Notes: a model not told the origin generated them from the letters alone. Positions 44,035 through 54,207 are shown, counted from the first letter of the stretch. The stretch: DNA of 64,000 nucleotides from Bradyrhizobium centrolobii (GCF_001641635.1 NZ_LUUB01000092.1:92219-156218); one strand, 5' to 3'. A program made the numbers and translations.

Positions 44035-45123
44035 ATGCAGATAATGGGCAGGAAATCGGTATCGACGGCTGGTTTCGTTTGGCGGTTGGGCGCGGCGGCA
44101 ATTGCCGCCTCACTGATGCTCCCCAATGACGCGGCGCGAGCTGACGAAGGCGGCGTCAGCTTTTGGATACCCGGATTTTTTGGCAGCCTCGCAGCTGTTC
44201 CTCAGCAGGCGCCGGGATGGTCCATGACTTCGATCTATTATCATGACTCGGTTTCCGCCGGCGGCGACGTGGCGCGGGCACGTGAGATCACGCTTGGTCG
44301 TATTCCCGCTAATCTGACGGCCACCGTGAATGCGAACGTCAATGCGAATGTGAATCTTGGCCTTGTGGCCGGGACCTACACCTTTGCGACGCCCGTGCTA
44401 GGCGGTCAGGCCTCTGCCAGCCTGTTGGCGGCCTACGGCTCCAACTCCACGTCGCTGGCGGGATCGCTCATGGGGACATTGGCGACACCGGGCGGTACTA
44501 TCCCCTTCTCGCGCTTCGACAGCATCGACAGTTCGATTATTGCATTCGGCGACCTGATCCCGCAGTTCGCGCTGCGCTGGAATTCCGGCGTCAACAACTA
44601 CATGACGTACATCACCGCCGACCTCCCGGCCGGGGCGTACCAGTCAACCCGCCTTGCAAATTTAGGTATCGGGCACTGGGCAATCGACGCCGGGGGCGGC
44701 TACACCTATTTCGACCCAAAGACTGGGCATGAATTTTCGGCGGTGCTGGGATTCACATACAACTTCGTCAACCCCTCCACCCAATATCAAAGCGGCGTCG
44801 ACATGCACCTCGACTGGGGTGCGTCGCAATTCCTGACCAAGCAGTGGCAGGTCGGCCTCGTGGGCTACCTCTACCAGGAGCTCGGCTGCGACAGCGGCTC
44901 CGGCGATCGCGTCGGCTGCTTCCAGTCGCGGGTGGTCGGCGTCGGACCGCAGGTTGGTTACATTTTCCCGGTCGGAGACATGCAGGGGTATCTCAACCTG
45001 AAGGCCTACGGCGAATTCGCCAATGAACATCGACCGGCGGGCTGGAACCTATGGCTGACGTTCAATCTTTCGCCCGCGGCGCCAACACCGCCCACGCCCT
45101 CAAGGCCCAGGTTCACGAAATAG
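44035..45123 (+). CDS. SphA-family outer membrane protein (phenol meta-pathway-like)
   Basis: 362 residues with an N-terminal signal peptide (cleavage after ARADE, near residue 40). VSFWIPGFFGSLAAVPQQAPGWS and the later DAGGGYTYFDPKTGHEFSAVLGFTYNFVNP are typical of the SphA/MetA-pathway family of outer membrane barrels, which are often associated with uptake of hydrophobic or aromatic compounds. It carries two Cys near 280-290. First gene of the sulfatase region and preceded by a GCATAG motif. Substrate not known. Confidence 0.85.
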   Translation: MQIMGRKSVSTAGFVWRLGAAAIAASLMLPNDAARADEGGVSFWIPGFFGSLAAVPQQAPGWSMTSIYYHDSVSAGGDVARAREITLGRIPANLTATVNANVNANVNLGLVAGTYTFATPVLGGQASASLLAAYGSNSTSLAGSLMGTLATPGGTIPFSRFDSIDSSIIAFGDLIPQFALRWNSGVNNYMTYITADLPAGAYQSTRLANLGIGHWAIDAGGGYTYFDPKTGHEFSAVLGFTYNFVNPSTQYQSGVDMHLDWGASQFLTKQWQVGLVGYLYQELGCDSGSGDRVGCFQSRVVGVGPQVGYIFPVGDMQGYLNLKAYGEFANEHRPAGWNLWLTFNLSPAAPTPPTPSRPRFTK

Positions 45124-45273
45124 AAACGCCGCTGCCACCCATCATTGTGATGAATTGAGCACCTGTTTGACCTGAGCGGCCTGAATAAGGCGAGGCCGCT
45201 TGGCGGATCTCCCACGAGGGTGAAGGCGCACAGCAGAACAAAGCTATCGCAATCAAGTCGATGGCGGCAACGC

Positions 45274-46077
45274 ATGAACCAGATTGCAGGTAGGCGACGA
45301 TGGTGGATTATTCCCGTGGGCGTGCTTATCGCCTACCTGTTGCTGGCCTACGTCATACTGCCTGCTTTGTGGAGCCATCACGAGCGCGAACCGGGTCTCG
45401 CTTCCCTGCCCATGGTAACCCGTACCCCGAGCGGCATCCCGGGCGATGCGCTCAATGTCGGACTCGTCGGCAGCAAGGAAGATGTGCTGCGCGCCATGCA
45501 TGCCGCAGGCTGGTTCCCGGCCGACCCAATTACGTTGCGCTCCAGCATTGAAATCGTCGGCAGCGTGGTGCTTGATCGGCCATACCACGATGCGCCTGTG
45601 AGCCCGCTTTACTATGATGGAAAAAAGGAAGAGCTCGCCTACGAGAAGCCGGATGGCAGGAGCGCTGATAAACGGCATCACGTCCGGCTTTGGATGGTCC
45701 TTGAAAAAGGAAGCGCTGGCCGTCCGGTATGGCTGGGTTCAATCACGTTCGATCGCGGTGTCGGTCTCAGTCACGACACGGGTCAGGTAACCCATCACAT
45801 CGCCCCCGACATCGATGCCGAACGTGACCTGCTGATGCGGGATTTGCGGGAGGCAGGCATGGTACAAGACTTCTTCCAGATCTCCGGAACGGGCCCGACT
45901 TTGTTCGGCCGAAACGGCGAAGGCGATCCGTACTATACGGATGGAGAAATCCACATCGCCACGCTGGTCGTCGATGGTGCCAGGCGAACAGAAGCGCCGG
46001 TGACAACAGCCCCACCACCGCTGATAGCCCTGAAGGATCAGGTCTGGCACCGCATCAGCAGCGCGGTCAGCCAATGA
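45274..46077 (+). CDS. LssY_C-domain membrane protein
   Basis: 267 residues. One N-terminal membrane segment (about 10-30, WIIPVGVLIAYLLLAYVILPALW), then a periplasmic domain with DALNVGLVGSKEDVLRAMHAAGWFPADPIT, RPYHDAPVSPLYYDGKKEELAYEKP and HHVRLW; this matches the LssY C-terminal domain. The family is of unknown biochemical function. I prefer ATG 45274; a GTG 18 codons earlier is open. Starts 150 bp after the SphA-like gene on the same strand. Confidence 0.85.
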   Translation: MNQIAGRRRWWIIPVGVLIAYLLLAYVILPALWSHHEREPGLASLPMVTRTPSGIPGDALNVGLVGSKEDVLRAMHAAGWFPADPITLRSSIEIVGSVVLDRPYHDAPVSPLYYDGKKEELAYEKPDGRSADKRHHVRLWMVLEKGSAGRPVWLGSITFDRGVGLSHDTGQVTHHIAPDIDAERDLLMRDLREAGMVQDFFQISGTGPTLFGRNGEGDPYYTDGEIHIATLVVDGARRTEAPVTTAPPPLIALKDQVWHRISSAVSQ

Positions 46078-46099
46078 TCGCCACAGTCTCCTCGGCCAT

Positions 46100-48580
46100 T
46101 CACTTCAACCTTGCGCGAAGGTCGTCGGTGAGGCGGGTCAACTCATGGTCATTCGGGACGAGGCGAGAGAGCCGTTCAGCGTATTCGAGGGCAGCACCGA
46201 TATTCCCGGAATCGCGGCTGAACGTGACGAGGGCCAACAGGGTGTCGCGATCGTCCGGATGCCGGGCCAGGTTGGCCTTCAAGACTTCAATTGATTCACC
46301 GACGCGGCCCGCCGAATGCAGCGCCACGGCGTACACGTAGGCGTAGCGCGACCGGTCAGGTTCGAGCTCGCCTGCCGTCCGGAACTCGTTGAGCGCGTCG
46401 ATCGGTCGTTTCTGCCTGATAAGGGCGAGCCCCAGAGCATGGTGCAAGCCGCCATCTTGCAGTGAGGACGTGATCGCTGTTCTCAGGACGCTTTCTCCCT
46501 CGCCATCCCGGCCGAGTTGGCGATACAGGTCCGCGAGATTGATCGCCGCCGGCGTGTATTGGGGGCTGAGCCGCAGGGCTGCCTTATATTCGCTCTCTGC
46601 GTCGGCTGTCAGTCCGCGCCGCGCAAAGAAGTTTCCAAGCGTCGAGCGGGCTTCGGGCCGGTCCGCGTTGAGGTGTTGGGCCGCAACGAACTCGGCCGCC
46701 GCCCGCTCAAATGCTGCGCGGTCGGGGGCGGGCTGGTTGGCAGGAGGCACGGCGGCCAAAACGGACACCGCCCTGATACGAACGCCGCGGCTTGGATCAG
46801 AAAGAAGCGGCGAGACAAGCGGCCAGATCCGGTCGCCCGGAAGGCCGTCGAGCATGTCAAGCGCTGCGACCCGCACTATTGGATCGGGATCGGCCAATCC
46901 CTTGCGGGCGAGTTCTATGTTCGCAGGCGAGACCCGCGCATGAAGTTCGCTAAGAGCGCTCGCACGCGCGATTGCCGGCACCGTGGGACTCGCCGCCACC
47001 ACGGCCAGCAGCGTGGCGGCGTCGGCACGGTCGGTCCAGGACGCCTGGAATGCTTCGGCGTAGTTCTGAAAACCTTTTCGGACAGGCCCGTGCCAGCGCT
47101 CGATCGCATCGGCCGCCCATTGTGCGGATTTGTCGTCATGACAATCGTTGCAGGCATTGGGGGTGCCAAGCTTCACGGAGAGATCCGGCCTGGGAATTCG
47201 AAGGCTGTGGTCGTGCCGCTTGTCGACCACCATGTAGGTGCTGACAGGCATGTGACACGACGCGCAGGTCACTGCCGGCGTTACGCCTTCGTGGCGATTG
47301 TGCGAGGCAACTTCATACTTGTCAGGAGCGTGGCATTGCAGGCAAACGCCATCACCTGGAGCGCGGAGTTTCGCGGTATGGGGTTCATGGCAATCGCTGC
47401 AGGTGACTCCGGCCGCGAACATCTTGCTCTGCTTGAACGGTCCGTAATTGTACACCTCATCGCGCATCTGCCCGTCCGAATGGTAAAGCCCGCGAGCAAG
47501 GAGAGCGACAGCGTGCGTGTCGGATAAGGGTTGTCCCGGCACCCAATCTTCCGAGAATTCGCCGCGTCGCGCGTGGCACAGCCCGCAGGTCTCGACCTCT
47601 CTGCGTGTGACCGCAGCCGCGATGCTGCGTTGCGGGTTGCCGGTCTTCGGATCGGGGTGCCAAGTGACGCCGTCGCGCTCGTTCAAAAAGACAGCCAGTC
47701 CTTTGCGCGGGTCATCATCTTTTCCAAACCAGCTCCGCTGGTTGTGCGCCCAATCGACGTGGCGGGAGCCCTTGCCGTGGCACGCCTCGCAGCCGACGCT
47801 GATTTCCGTCCACGTCGTGTGGAAGCGGTCATTGGCCGCGTCGTAGTTCTTCTGCACGCCGGTTGAATGACACTCCGCGCACATGAAATTCCAGTTCTGA
47901 TTGAGCTTGGTCCAGTGCAGCACGTCGTCGTGCTTGATCTCCTCATTGGGATAGAGATGAAACCAGCGTTGACCGCCCTGATCCTTCGGCCGGCTGTCCC
48001 AGGCGATTGAGAGCGCCTGTATGCGGCCATCGGGGAATTCGACCAGATATTGCTGCAACGGATCAAGACCGAAGGTGTATTTCACCTCGAAGGTCGCAAG
48101 CTTGCCGTCGGGGCCGTCGGTCTCGACGAAGAACTTGTCGTCCTTCTTGAAAAAGCGCGAATGCACGCTGAAATAGTCGAAACTGGCATCATCGAAGTTG
48201 CCGAGCACGGCAGCGGCCGTAGCGTGCTGCATAGCATGCTTGTGCTGCGATTCTTTCCACAAGGCGGTTTCGGCCTGGTGGCACCCGGCGCAGGCTTCGC
48301 TGCCGACAAAGGCCAGGGCAGGGGCCGCGCCGCTGCTGCGAAGAGCTTTGGGCAGGACGAAACCGCCCTCGGCTACAAACACAAAGGCTAGTCCACCGAT
48401 CGCGAGGGCGGCCGCTACTACCGTCAAAGCGGCCAGCCGCGGCTTTGACATCCAAGAGTGGAGGAACGGGGTGTGGGCACCATTGCCCCGAGCATCTTTC
48501 CTGGTTTCGGCCAGGTTCGATGTGGCGGCGTCCTTCGATAGCCTATCGCTCTTGCCGGCTCTGATCTTCTTGCGTGCCAC
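46100..48580 (-). CDS. octaheme c-type cytochrome with C-terminal TPRs
   Basis: 826 residues, GTG start. One membrane anchor (about 49-70), then eight CxxCH heme motifs from about residue 97 onwards (CAGCH, CAECH, CEACH, CGLCH, CSDCH, CLQCH, CASCH, CNDCH). A HEAT-like then tetratricopeptide region fills about 500-826, with RSTLGNFFARRGLTADAESEYKAALRLSPQY as one TPR. This is the multiheme-cytochrome plus TPR family found near sulfatase or anaerobic respiration genes. Reaction unknown. Convergent with the LssY_C gene. Confidence 0.92.
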   Translation of the reverse strand: MARKKIRAGKSDRLSKDAATSNLAETRKDARGNGAHTPFLHSWMSKPRLAALTVVAAALAIGGLAFVFVAEGGFVLPKALRSSGAAPALAFVGSEACAGCHQAETALWKESQHKHAMQHATAAAVLGNFDDASFDYFSVHSRFFKKDDKFFVETDGPDGKLATFEVKYTFGLDPLQQYLVEFPDGRIQALSIAWDSRPKDQGGQRWFHLYPNEEIKHDDVLHWTKLNQNWNFMCAECHSTGVQKNYDAANDRFHTTWTEISVGCEACHGKGSRHVDWAHNQRSWFGKDDDPRKGLAVFLNERDGVTWHPDPKTGNPQRSIAAAVTRREVETCGLCHARRGEFSEDWVPGQPLSDTHAVALLARGLYHSDGQMRDEVYNYGPFKQSKMFAAGVTCSDCHEPHTAKLRAPGDGVCLQCHAPDKYEVASHNRHEGVTPAVTCASCHMPVSTYMVVDKRHDHSLRIPRPDLSVKLGTPNACNDCHDDKSAQWAADAIERWHGPVRKGFQNYAEAFQASWTDRADAATLLAVVAASPTVPAIARASALSELHARVSPANIELARKGLADPDPIVRVAALDMLDGLPGDRIWPLVSPLLSDPSRGVRIRAVSVLAAVPPANQPAPDRAAFERAAAEFVAAQHLNADRPEARSTLGNFFARRGLTADAESEYKAALRLSPQYTPAAINLADLYRQLGRDGEGESVLRTAITSSLQDGGLHHALGLALIRQKRPIDALNEFRTAGELEPDRSRYAYVYAVALHSAGRVGESIEVLKANLARHPDDRDTLLALVTFSRDSGNIGAALEYAERLSRLVPNDHELTRLTDDLRARLK

Positions 48581-48692
48581 GAATTGTTACCCGCTGCTTT
48601 GCTAGGAAGCGATTCCAAGATCCTGAAGTGATATCGGCATTGACTCTTCAAGGAATGCGCCGCCGGCCTATGAGGCGGCGGCGCACCGATAG

Positions 48693-50348
48693 TCAGTTTC
48701 CAGTCGCTATCGGCAGCATGATGCCTCCCTTCGCAAGCGCCTCCCGAACGGTTTGGAAGCGCTCGTATTCGGTCAGCGTCAACGGACCACTGTAGCTTTC
48801 GCTCTGTAGCTTGCGGGGCGGATATTGCACGTAGGTCTTCATCAGCTTCTTGATCGACTCGCTGATGGTGACCATGGTCCAGGTTCGCTCGGTGAAGTTA
48901 TTCATGAAAATGTCGTAGCGCTCCTGCGGATCCTGCCAGAGGTCGAACACTTGTGGGACCGTCGCCACATACTTCTGCGCACCTTTCCAACCAAGATTGG
49001 TGTCGACTGCGAGCCCTCCGGTGGAGGCGCCGTCGTCGCCGCGCAGATTGAACACGGCCTTGTAGTTGCCGACCCGCGCCGCACCGGGCGATAGTTCGTT
49101 TTCGGTGAAATAGAACCACTCGCTGCGCGGCGATTTTCCCGTGCCGAACAGGACCGGTGTAAGGTCGTAACTATCAAACATGATCGGCTTACCCTCACGG
49201 TCGTTTTCGGGCAGCTTGACCCCAGCAATCGCTGCGAAAGTGGCCATATAATCCAAGCCACCCACGATCTCGGAATTTTTCGAGCCGGGCTTGATTTTGG
49301 GACCCCATGCGAAGGCTGGAACGCGGTTGCCTCCCTCGCGCACCGTGCCCTTGGTGCCGCGGAACGGCGTGTAACCGGCGTCAGGATAGACATCCTGCCA
49401 GGCTCCGTTATCCGTGGTCCAGAACACATAGGTGTTCTTGTCGAGCCCGAGCGCACGAATTTTGTCCATTATCCGGCCGATCCGCGTGTCATTCTCGACG
49501 ACCGAGTCGGCATATTTGCTCTTCGAGAGTGACTTATGCTCGAATTCGGGCGCGGGCATATTCGGTTGATGCACCTTCATGAAGTTGATGCTCATGAAGA
49601 AGGGCTGGGTCGAACGCGCATTTCGATCGAGATAGTCGAGCGAGGCCTTCTCCACGTACGCGTCGAAGAAGGGGATTCCGACGACGCCTGGACCGTTGTT
49701 GACGACGGGCGTATCGACATATTGTCCGTTGACTTTGAAATCCTCTTTCGCCGGCTGCCCTGCGTTGCCCGACATCGCGCCCTTGGTCACGCGCTGAAAC
49801 ATGGCCCGTAGCTCGGGATCCATGTCCGGAAACCAGGTTGGATCGCCATACGTGTAGGCATTGAGATGATAGAGACCGGCATATTTCATCTCGTCGTAGC
49901 CCTGCGCATTGGGAAGCGCGTAATCGGCCTCGCCGAGATGCCATTTGCCAGTGAAGAACGTCTTGTATCCGCCGGTTTTGAGCACCGAGGCCAACGTCCA
50001 CTCGGCGGCTGGCAAGCCTCCGCCCTGACCCTGGAAGGCCACGGTGGTCATGCCGCTGCGATTGGGAATGCGTCCGGTCTGCATTGCGGCGCGGCCCGGC
50101 GTGCAGCTCGGCTGCGCATAGAAAGACAGGAACTGCATGCCTTCCGCAGCAAGGCGATCGAGGTTTGGCGTGGGCATGCCGCGGTTTTCGCCGCCGCCAT
50201 ACGGCCCCGAGTCTCCGTAGCCGAAGTCATCCGACACGATCAGGATGATGTTTGGTTTTTGTCCTTGTTGAGCTGACGCCGGAACGCTTGCGATCGCCGC
50301 CGTACACAGCACGACAAGAGCGCCGCCGATTGTTCTGAACATGCTCAT
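48693..50348 (-). CDS. secreted arylsulfatase 1 (type I, Cys formylglycine)
   Basis: 551 residues, signal peptide (cleavage near PASAQ, residue 26). IVSDDFGYGD provides calcium-binding Asp residues. The active-site motif is SCTPGRAAMQTGR (CxPxR), where Cys is converted to formylglycine by FGE. KWHLGE and FMSINFMKVHQP add further metal or substrate contacts. Hydrolyses sulfate esters; substrate unknown. Closest to the two sulfatases at 55905 and 59933 and shares their leader hairpin. No FGE gene is seen in this window. Confidence 0.93.
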   Translation of the reverse strand: MSMFRTIGGALVVLCTAAIASVPASAQQGQKPNIILIVSDDFGYGDSGPYGGGENRGMPTPNLDRLAAEGMQFLSFYAQPSCTPGRAAMQTGRIPNRSGMTTVAFQGQGGGLPAAEWTLASVLKTGGYKTFFTGKWHLGEADYALPNAQGYDEMKYAGLYHLNAYTYGDPTWFPDMDPELRAMFQRVTKGAMSGNAGQPAKEDFKVNGQYVDTPVVNNGPGVVGIPFFDAYVEKASLDYLDRNARSTQPFFMSINFMKVHQPNMPAPEFEHKSLSKSKYADSVVENDTRIGRIMDKIRALGLDKNTYVFWTTDNGAWQDVYPDAGYTPFRGTKGTVREGGNRVPAFAWGPKIKPGSKNSEIVGGLDYMATFAAIAGVKLPENDREGKPIMFDSYDLTPVLFGTGKSPRSEWFYFTENELSPGAARVGNYKAVFNLRGDDGASTGGLAVDTNLGWKGAQKYVATVPQVFDLWQDPQERYDIFMNNFTERTWTMVTISESIKKLMKTYVQYPPRKLQSESYSGPLTLTEYERFQTVREALAKGGIMLPIATGN

Positions 50349-50367
50349 GATCGCTTTCCTCGATCTC

Positions 50368-50392
50368 GGCTGCCAGAGCCCGGGCCGCAGCC
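50368..50392 (-). promoter_or_regulatory. conserved 5' leader hairpin of sulfatase 1
   Basis: Minus strand GGCTGC-GGCCCGGGCTCT-GGCAGCC, 20 bases from the ATG, just ahead of the ribosome site GAGGAAAG. Repeated before the other two sulfatases. Confidence 0.6.
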
Positions 50393-50535
50393 TTCACCCA
50401 ATGCGCGGCGGGCCAGCACGCTCGTCGCTCCTCGCAATCGCTTGCCGCCCACAGACCACCCGCCGGACGCTTGCGCGCCTGGTTCCGATGATGCAGATCC
50501 TCGACAAGAAATTGGGTCGAATCGGCCTGAATACG

Positions 50536-50550
50536 CTATGCAGTTTCGGC
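50536..50550 (-). promoter_or_regulatory. GCATAG motif copy 2, upstream of sulfatase 1
   Basis: Minus strand GCCGAAACTGCATAG, 188 bp before the sulfatase 1 start. Confidence 0.65.
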
Positions 50551-50706
50551 AGAAAGGCTGTTCAGCCGCCCACAGTCATCGCATTAATGTCTCGAAAGCC
50601 GGCGGAGCCCCTAACGGGCCGCTTCAGTCTTCGTTCGAGCGGCTCGCGAACGCTCCCCGGGGCCAGCCCGCGCGGCCACCAATCAAGCGTCGGTGGTCTC
50701 GCATCA

Positions 50707-50721
50707 GCCGAATCCGCATAG
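50707..50721 (+). promoter_or_regulatory. GCATAG motif copy 3, upstream of receptor cyclase
   Basis: GCCGAATCCGCATAG, 181 bp before the ATG at 50902. Confidence 0.65.
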
Positions 50722-50901
50722 CGCGCGATCTCTCTCTCTTGCTAAAGGCTCGCGGGTCGGGCCGTCGAATGGAGGGAACGCAAAACGTGATCAAAACCGT
50801 CTGCCTCGCCTCGTCCGCGCCAACACCTGGAATGGCCCGTCGTTGCAGGCGCAAAACGACGCGAGGGGTTCGGCTTGTGAGGATTTGACGAGCGGAGGCC
50901 A

Positions 50902-53900
50902 ATGCGCACGGCAAACGCAACGACGGGTAAGCGCGCGGCGGGACGATTGCATCTTCACCTAACCTCGCGCAGCTTGTCCAAGGTGGGCATTCTCGCTTGC
51001 CTCGCCTTGCTATTCGTCGCACCCGCCAGCGCGCTCGATCGGGCGTCCCTTCAGCTCAAATGGAAGCACCAATTTCAATTCGCAGGCTATTACGCCGCAG
51101 TCGAGAAGGGGTTTTATCGCGAGCACGGCCTTGACGTCGAACTTCGCGAAGGCGGTCCGAGTATAAATGCGGGCGCCGCAGTCGCGACCGGCGAGGCTGA
51201 TTTTGGTGTTTGCACAACGAGCATTCTGGTGAACCCGGCTGAGCGCGCGAACAACGTCGTCCTTGGCGTGATCTTTCAGCATTCCGCAGCCGTCATCCTG
51301 GTACCGCACCGCGCCGGCATCCGTTCAGTTTCCGAACTGAAGGGCCAGCGCCTGATGGATGTTCCCGGCGAAGACGCCATTGCTGCGTTGCTGAAACGTG
51401 AAGGCGTCGACTATGCGAATCTGCCGCGTGTCGATCACGACGGTAATCCGCGAGATCTGCTCAGCGGGAAGGCGGACGCGATGATCGCGTACAGCACCAA
51501 CGAGCCTTACCTGTTCGAAGAGTATGGCACGCCGTACCTGATCTTTTCGCCACGCGCCTACGGACTCGACTTTTACGGTGACAATCTTTGCACATCGAGG
51601 CGACAGGTGGCGGAGCATCCCGAGCGCGTGCGCGCCTTTCGCGCCGCAAGCTTGAAAGGCTGGGAGTACGCGGTCGCCCACAAGGACGAGATCGCCGACT
51701 TGATCCGACGCAAGTACCCGACGCAAAAAAGTCAGAAGGCTCTGCTGTTCGAAGCGGCGCGGACGGAACCGCTGATCCGGCCACATCTCAACCCGATCGG
51801 CGACCAGAGTATCGAGCGCTGGACGACCATCGCCAACGCTTACGTCGACCTCGGCATGTTGAGCGAGGCGAAGCTGCCCGAGGGGCTGATCTACGTGTCC
51901 GACGACACAGGATGGCGCGAGCGGCTGCAAGAGCTGCTGCTGCAGGGCCTGCTGGCGGCGATTCTTGTGTCCACGCTAGGCTGGATCCTCTACCGCCGGA
52001 ATGCACGCGTCTTCCGCACGATGCGGCTCAGCGCCGTGATGTCGGGGCTGTTCGTCCTTCTCAGCATTCCCGTGCTGATCTTCATCCTGGTCTACAACTA
52101 TCGGCAGAACGCCGCTGCGATCAACGCGACCCTGAACGATGTCGTAGCCAAGACCAAGCTGGCCAGCATCGAGGACGCCGAAAATCTGATCAATCCGGTT
52201 GCGGCCACGCTCAGCCTGCTCGCGGCGGTCGCCGCAGAGGGCCCGGACGTTTTTAGAAAGGAGGAGAGCCGAGATCTGCTCTACCAGGCGCTTACCTCTG
52301 CGCGGCAGATCGATGCGGCCTATGTCAGCTTCGAAGACGGCTATCACCGCGTCGTGACCCGTATCGACGACGACCGCAGGCGCTCCGATCCCAAGATCCC
52401 ATCGTCGGCGAACTGGCATTCCAGCTATATCGACAGCTTCTCGGGTTCACCGCGACGGGTTCGGCATCGCACGTTCTTTGATGCATGGCCGCATATGGTC
52501 GGCAGTTACGATGTCGAGCAGATCATGGATGTCAGGACTCTGCGGGGGTACCAGGCCGCGAAGGACGCGCGCGCCCTCATTGTAGAGGAACCGTCGGTCA
52601 ATCCAGATACTGGATATCCGGTCATCTCCGTCCGAGTTCCGATCGTCAAGGACGGAGCGTTCATCGGCTGTGCGTCCGCCAACATCACTCTCGACGTGCT
52701 ATCGCGGTTTCTCACCAGCCATCGTGCGAGCCCCCACAGCACCACGGTCATCGCCAATCCCACCAAGGGTACCATCATCGCCCATCCCGACCCGAGCAAG
52801 GGCGTGCGATTTGAGAACGGCCGGCTGGAACTCTCCAAACTCGACACCATCGCCGACGATAACGTGCGCCAAGCCCATCGGCTGCAGGGTGAGACCAACA
52901 GCGACGACTTCTTCTTTCGCTCGCCGCAAAATGGCGAGGAGATCAGCGCGTCCTTCACCCGCTTCCCCGGTAGTTTCGGACAGCCGTGGGAGATCATCAC
53001 CCTGACGCCGACCGACGACTTTGTCGGCACCCTCAAGCGAACCAACCGAAAGATGATCTTTCTGATCGCCGCCCTGACCGGCATGGAGCTGCTGCTGATC
53101 TACTTCTTCGCGCGGCGGCTGGCTCGACCGATCGAAGGCGTATCGCGAGAATTGCGTTCAGTTGAGGACCTCACCTTCTCGCACGCGGCGCTGCCGTCAT
53201 CGAACATCCGGGAGATCAAGGAGCTGCAAACGGCATTGTCGCTGTTCGAGACCTCGCTGCGCTCATTCTCGTCGTTCGTGCCGCTGGACGTGGTTCGCGA
53301 GCTGATCAAGACCGGAACGCCGCTGACGCTCGGCGTTGAGCCGCGTTACATGACGGTGCTGTTTGCCGATCTGCAGGATTTTTCCAGTCTCGCGGAGCGG
53401 ATGGCGCCAAACGACCTTCTCGCTCAATTGTCGGTTTATTTTGAAAGCGTCTCGCAGGCGATCGCGGAAGAGTCCGGCACCGTCGACAAGTTCATCGGCG
53501 ACGGCATCATGGCGTTCTGGGGAGCGCCGGCCCATCGCGACGACCATGTGATGCGCGGCTGTTGTGGCTCGTTGCGGGCCGCACGGCGGATGCAACAGCT
53601 CAACGCCGAATGGGGCCCGCAAGGGCGGCCGCCGTTGCACCTGCGCATCGGCCTACATTGCGCGAACGTACTGGTCGGCAATGTCGGCTCAAGCGCGCGG
53701 CTGAGCTACACGGTGATGGGCGACGGGGTCAACGTCGCCTCGCGGCTCGAGGGTATTAACAAGACCTTCGGCACCACGATCTGCATCAGCGACAAGGTCG
53801 TCGCGGCTGTCGGGTCCGAGATCCTCGCAAGACCCATCAGGAAAGTGCAGGTCAAGGGTCGCCAGCACGAGTTCATGATTTATGAGTTGCTCGGAATCAG

Positions 53901-54099
53901 AAACAGCAGCGATCCTGAATTGGCCGCGGCCGCTGGGATTGAAAGGCTGTGTGACATGACCCGGACGGCCTCGGATTATTTCGAGCGCGGGGAAGTCGAT
54001 CAAGCCGCCCTACGCTATGAGGAAATATTGCGGGTGTTTCCGCAAGACCCAGTGGCCAGATCACTACTGGCGATGTGCTCCGCAACGACGCAGGCCTGA
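50902..54099 (+). CDS. receptor-type adenylate/guanylate cyclase with THI5/NMT1-like and Cache domains
   Basis: 1065 residues. Domain order: signal/anchor (about 27-45), a periplasmic SsuA/THI5/NMT1-like binding domain (about 48-330; LQLKWKHQFQFAGYYAAVEKGFY, then ELKGQRLMDVPGEDA), two membrane segments (about 348-366 and 375-398), a dCache-like periplasmic region (about 400-715), a third membrane segment (718-738), HAMP, and a class III cyclase domain (about 810-995). VLFADLQDFSSL and FIGDGIMAFWGAP hold both metal aspartates. A short TPR-like tail ends it. It should raise cyclic nucleotide when its ligand binds. THI5/SsuA relatives bind pyrimidines, sulfonates or nitrate; the ligand here is unknown. 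Confidence 0.9.
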   Translation: MRTANATTGKRAAGRLHLHLTSRSLSKVGILACLALLFVAPASALDRASLQLKWKHQFQFAGYYAAVEKGFYREHGLDVELREGGPSINAGAAVATGEADFGVCTTSILVNPAERANNVVLGVIFQHSAAVILVPHRAGIRSVSELKGQRLMDVPGEDAIAALLKREGVDYANLPRVDHDGNPRDLLSGKADAMIAYSTNEPYLFEEYGTPYLIFSPRAYGLDFYGDNLCTSRRQVAEHPERVRAFRAASLKGWEYAVAHKDEIADLIRRKYPTQKSQKALLFEAARTEPLIRPHLNPIGDQSIERWTTIANAYVDLGMLSEAKLPEGLIYVSDDTGWRERLQELLLQGLLAAILVSTLGWILYRRNARVFRTMRLSAVMSGLFVLLSIPVLIFILVYNYRQNAAAINATLNDVVAKTKLASIEDAENLINPVAATLSLLAAVAAEGPDVFRKEESRDLLYQALTSARQIDAAYVSFEDGYHRVVTRIDDDRRRSDPKIPSSANWHSSYIDSFSGSPRRVRHRTFFDAWPHMVGSYDVEQIMDVRTLRGYQAAKDARALIVEEPSVNPDTGYPVISVRVPIVKDGAFIGCASANITLDVLSRFLTSHRASPHSTTVIANPTKGTIIAHPDPSKGVRFENGRLELSKLDTIADDNVRQAHRLQGETNSDDFFFRSPQNGEEISASFTRFPGSFGQPWEIITLTPTDDFVGTLKRTNRKMIFLIAALTGMELLLIYFFARRLARPIEGVSRELRSVEDLTFSHAALPSSNIREIKELQTALSLFETSLRSFSSFVPLDVVRELIKTGTPLTLGVEPRYMTVLFADLQDFSSLAERMAPNDLLAQLSVYFESVSQAIAEESGTVDKFIGDGIMAFWGAPAHRDDHVMRGCCGSLRAARRMQQLNAEWGPQGRPPLHLRIGLHCANVLVGNVGSSARLSYTVMGDGVNVASRLEGINKTFGTTICISDKVVAAVGSEILARPIRKVQVKGRQHEFMIYELLGIRNSSDPELAAAAGIERLCDMTRTASDYFERGEVDQAALRYEEILRVFPQDPVARSLLAMCSATTQA

Positions 54100-54207
54100 A
54101 CTGCCAGCGGCCAGTGGAAACCGTCTATCGTCCAAGTCTGGATATAGATCTCTTCGACAAAAAAGCCGGACGAGCCCTGCGGCCAGCTGCCAAAAGTCGA
54201 TAATCCT

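Larger units (their letters stand above)
50349..50901. other. divergent control region between sulfatase 1 and the receptor cyclase
   Basis: 550 bases. Holds the sulfatase 1 leader hairpin and two GCATAG motifs in opposite orientation, each facing its own gene. No other gene supported. Confidence 0.6.
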
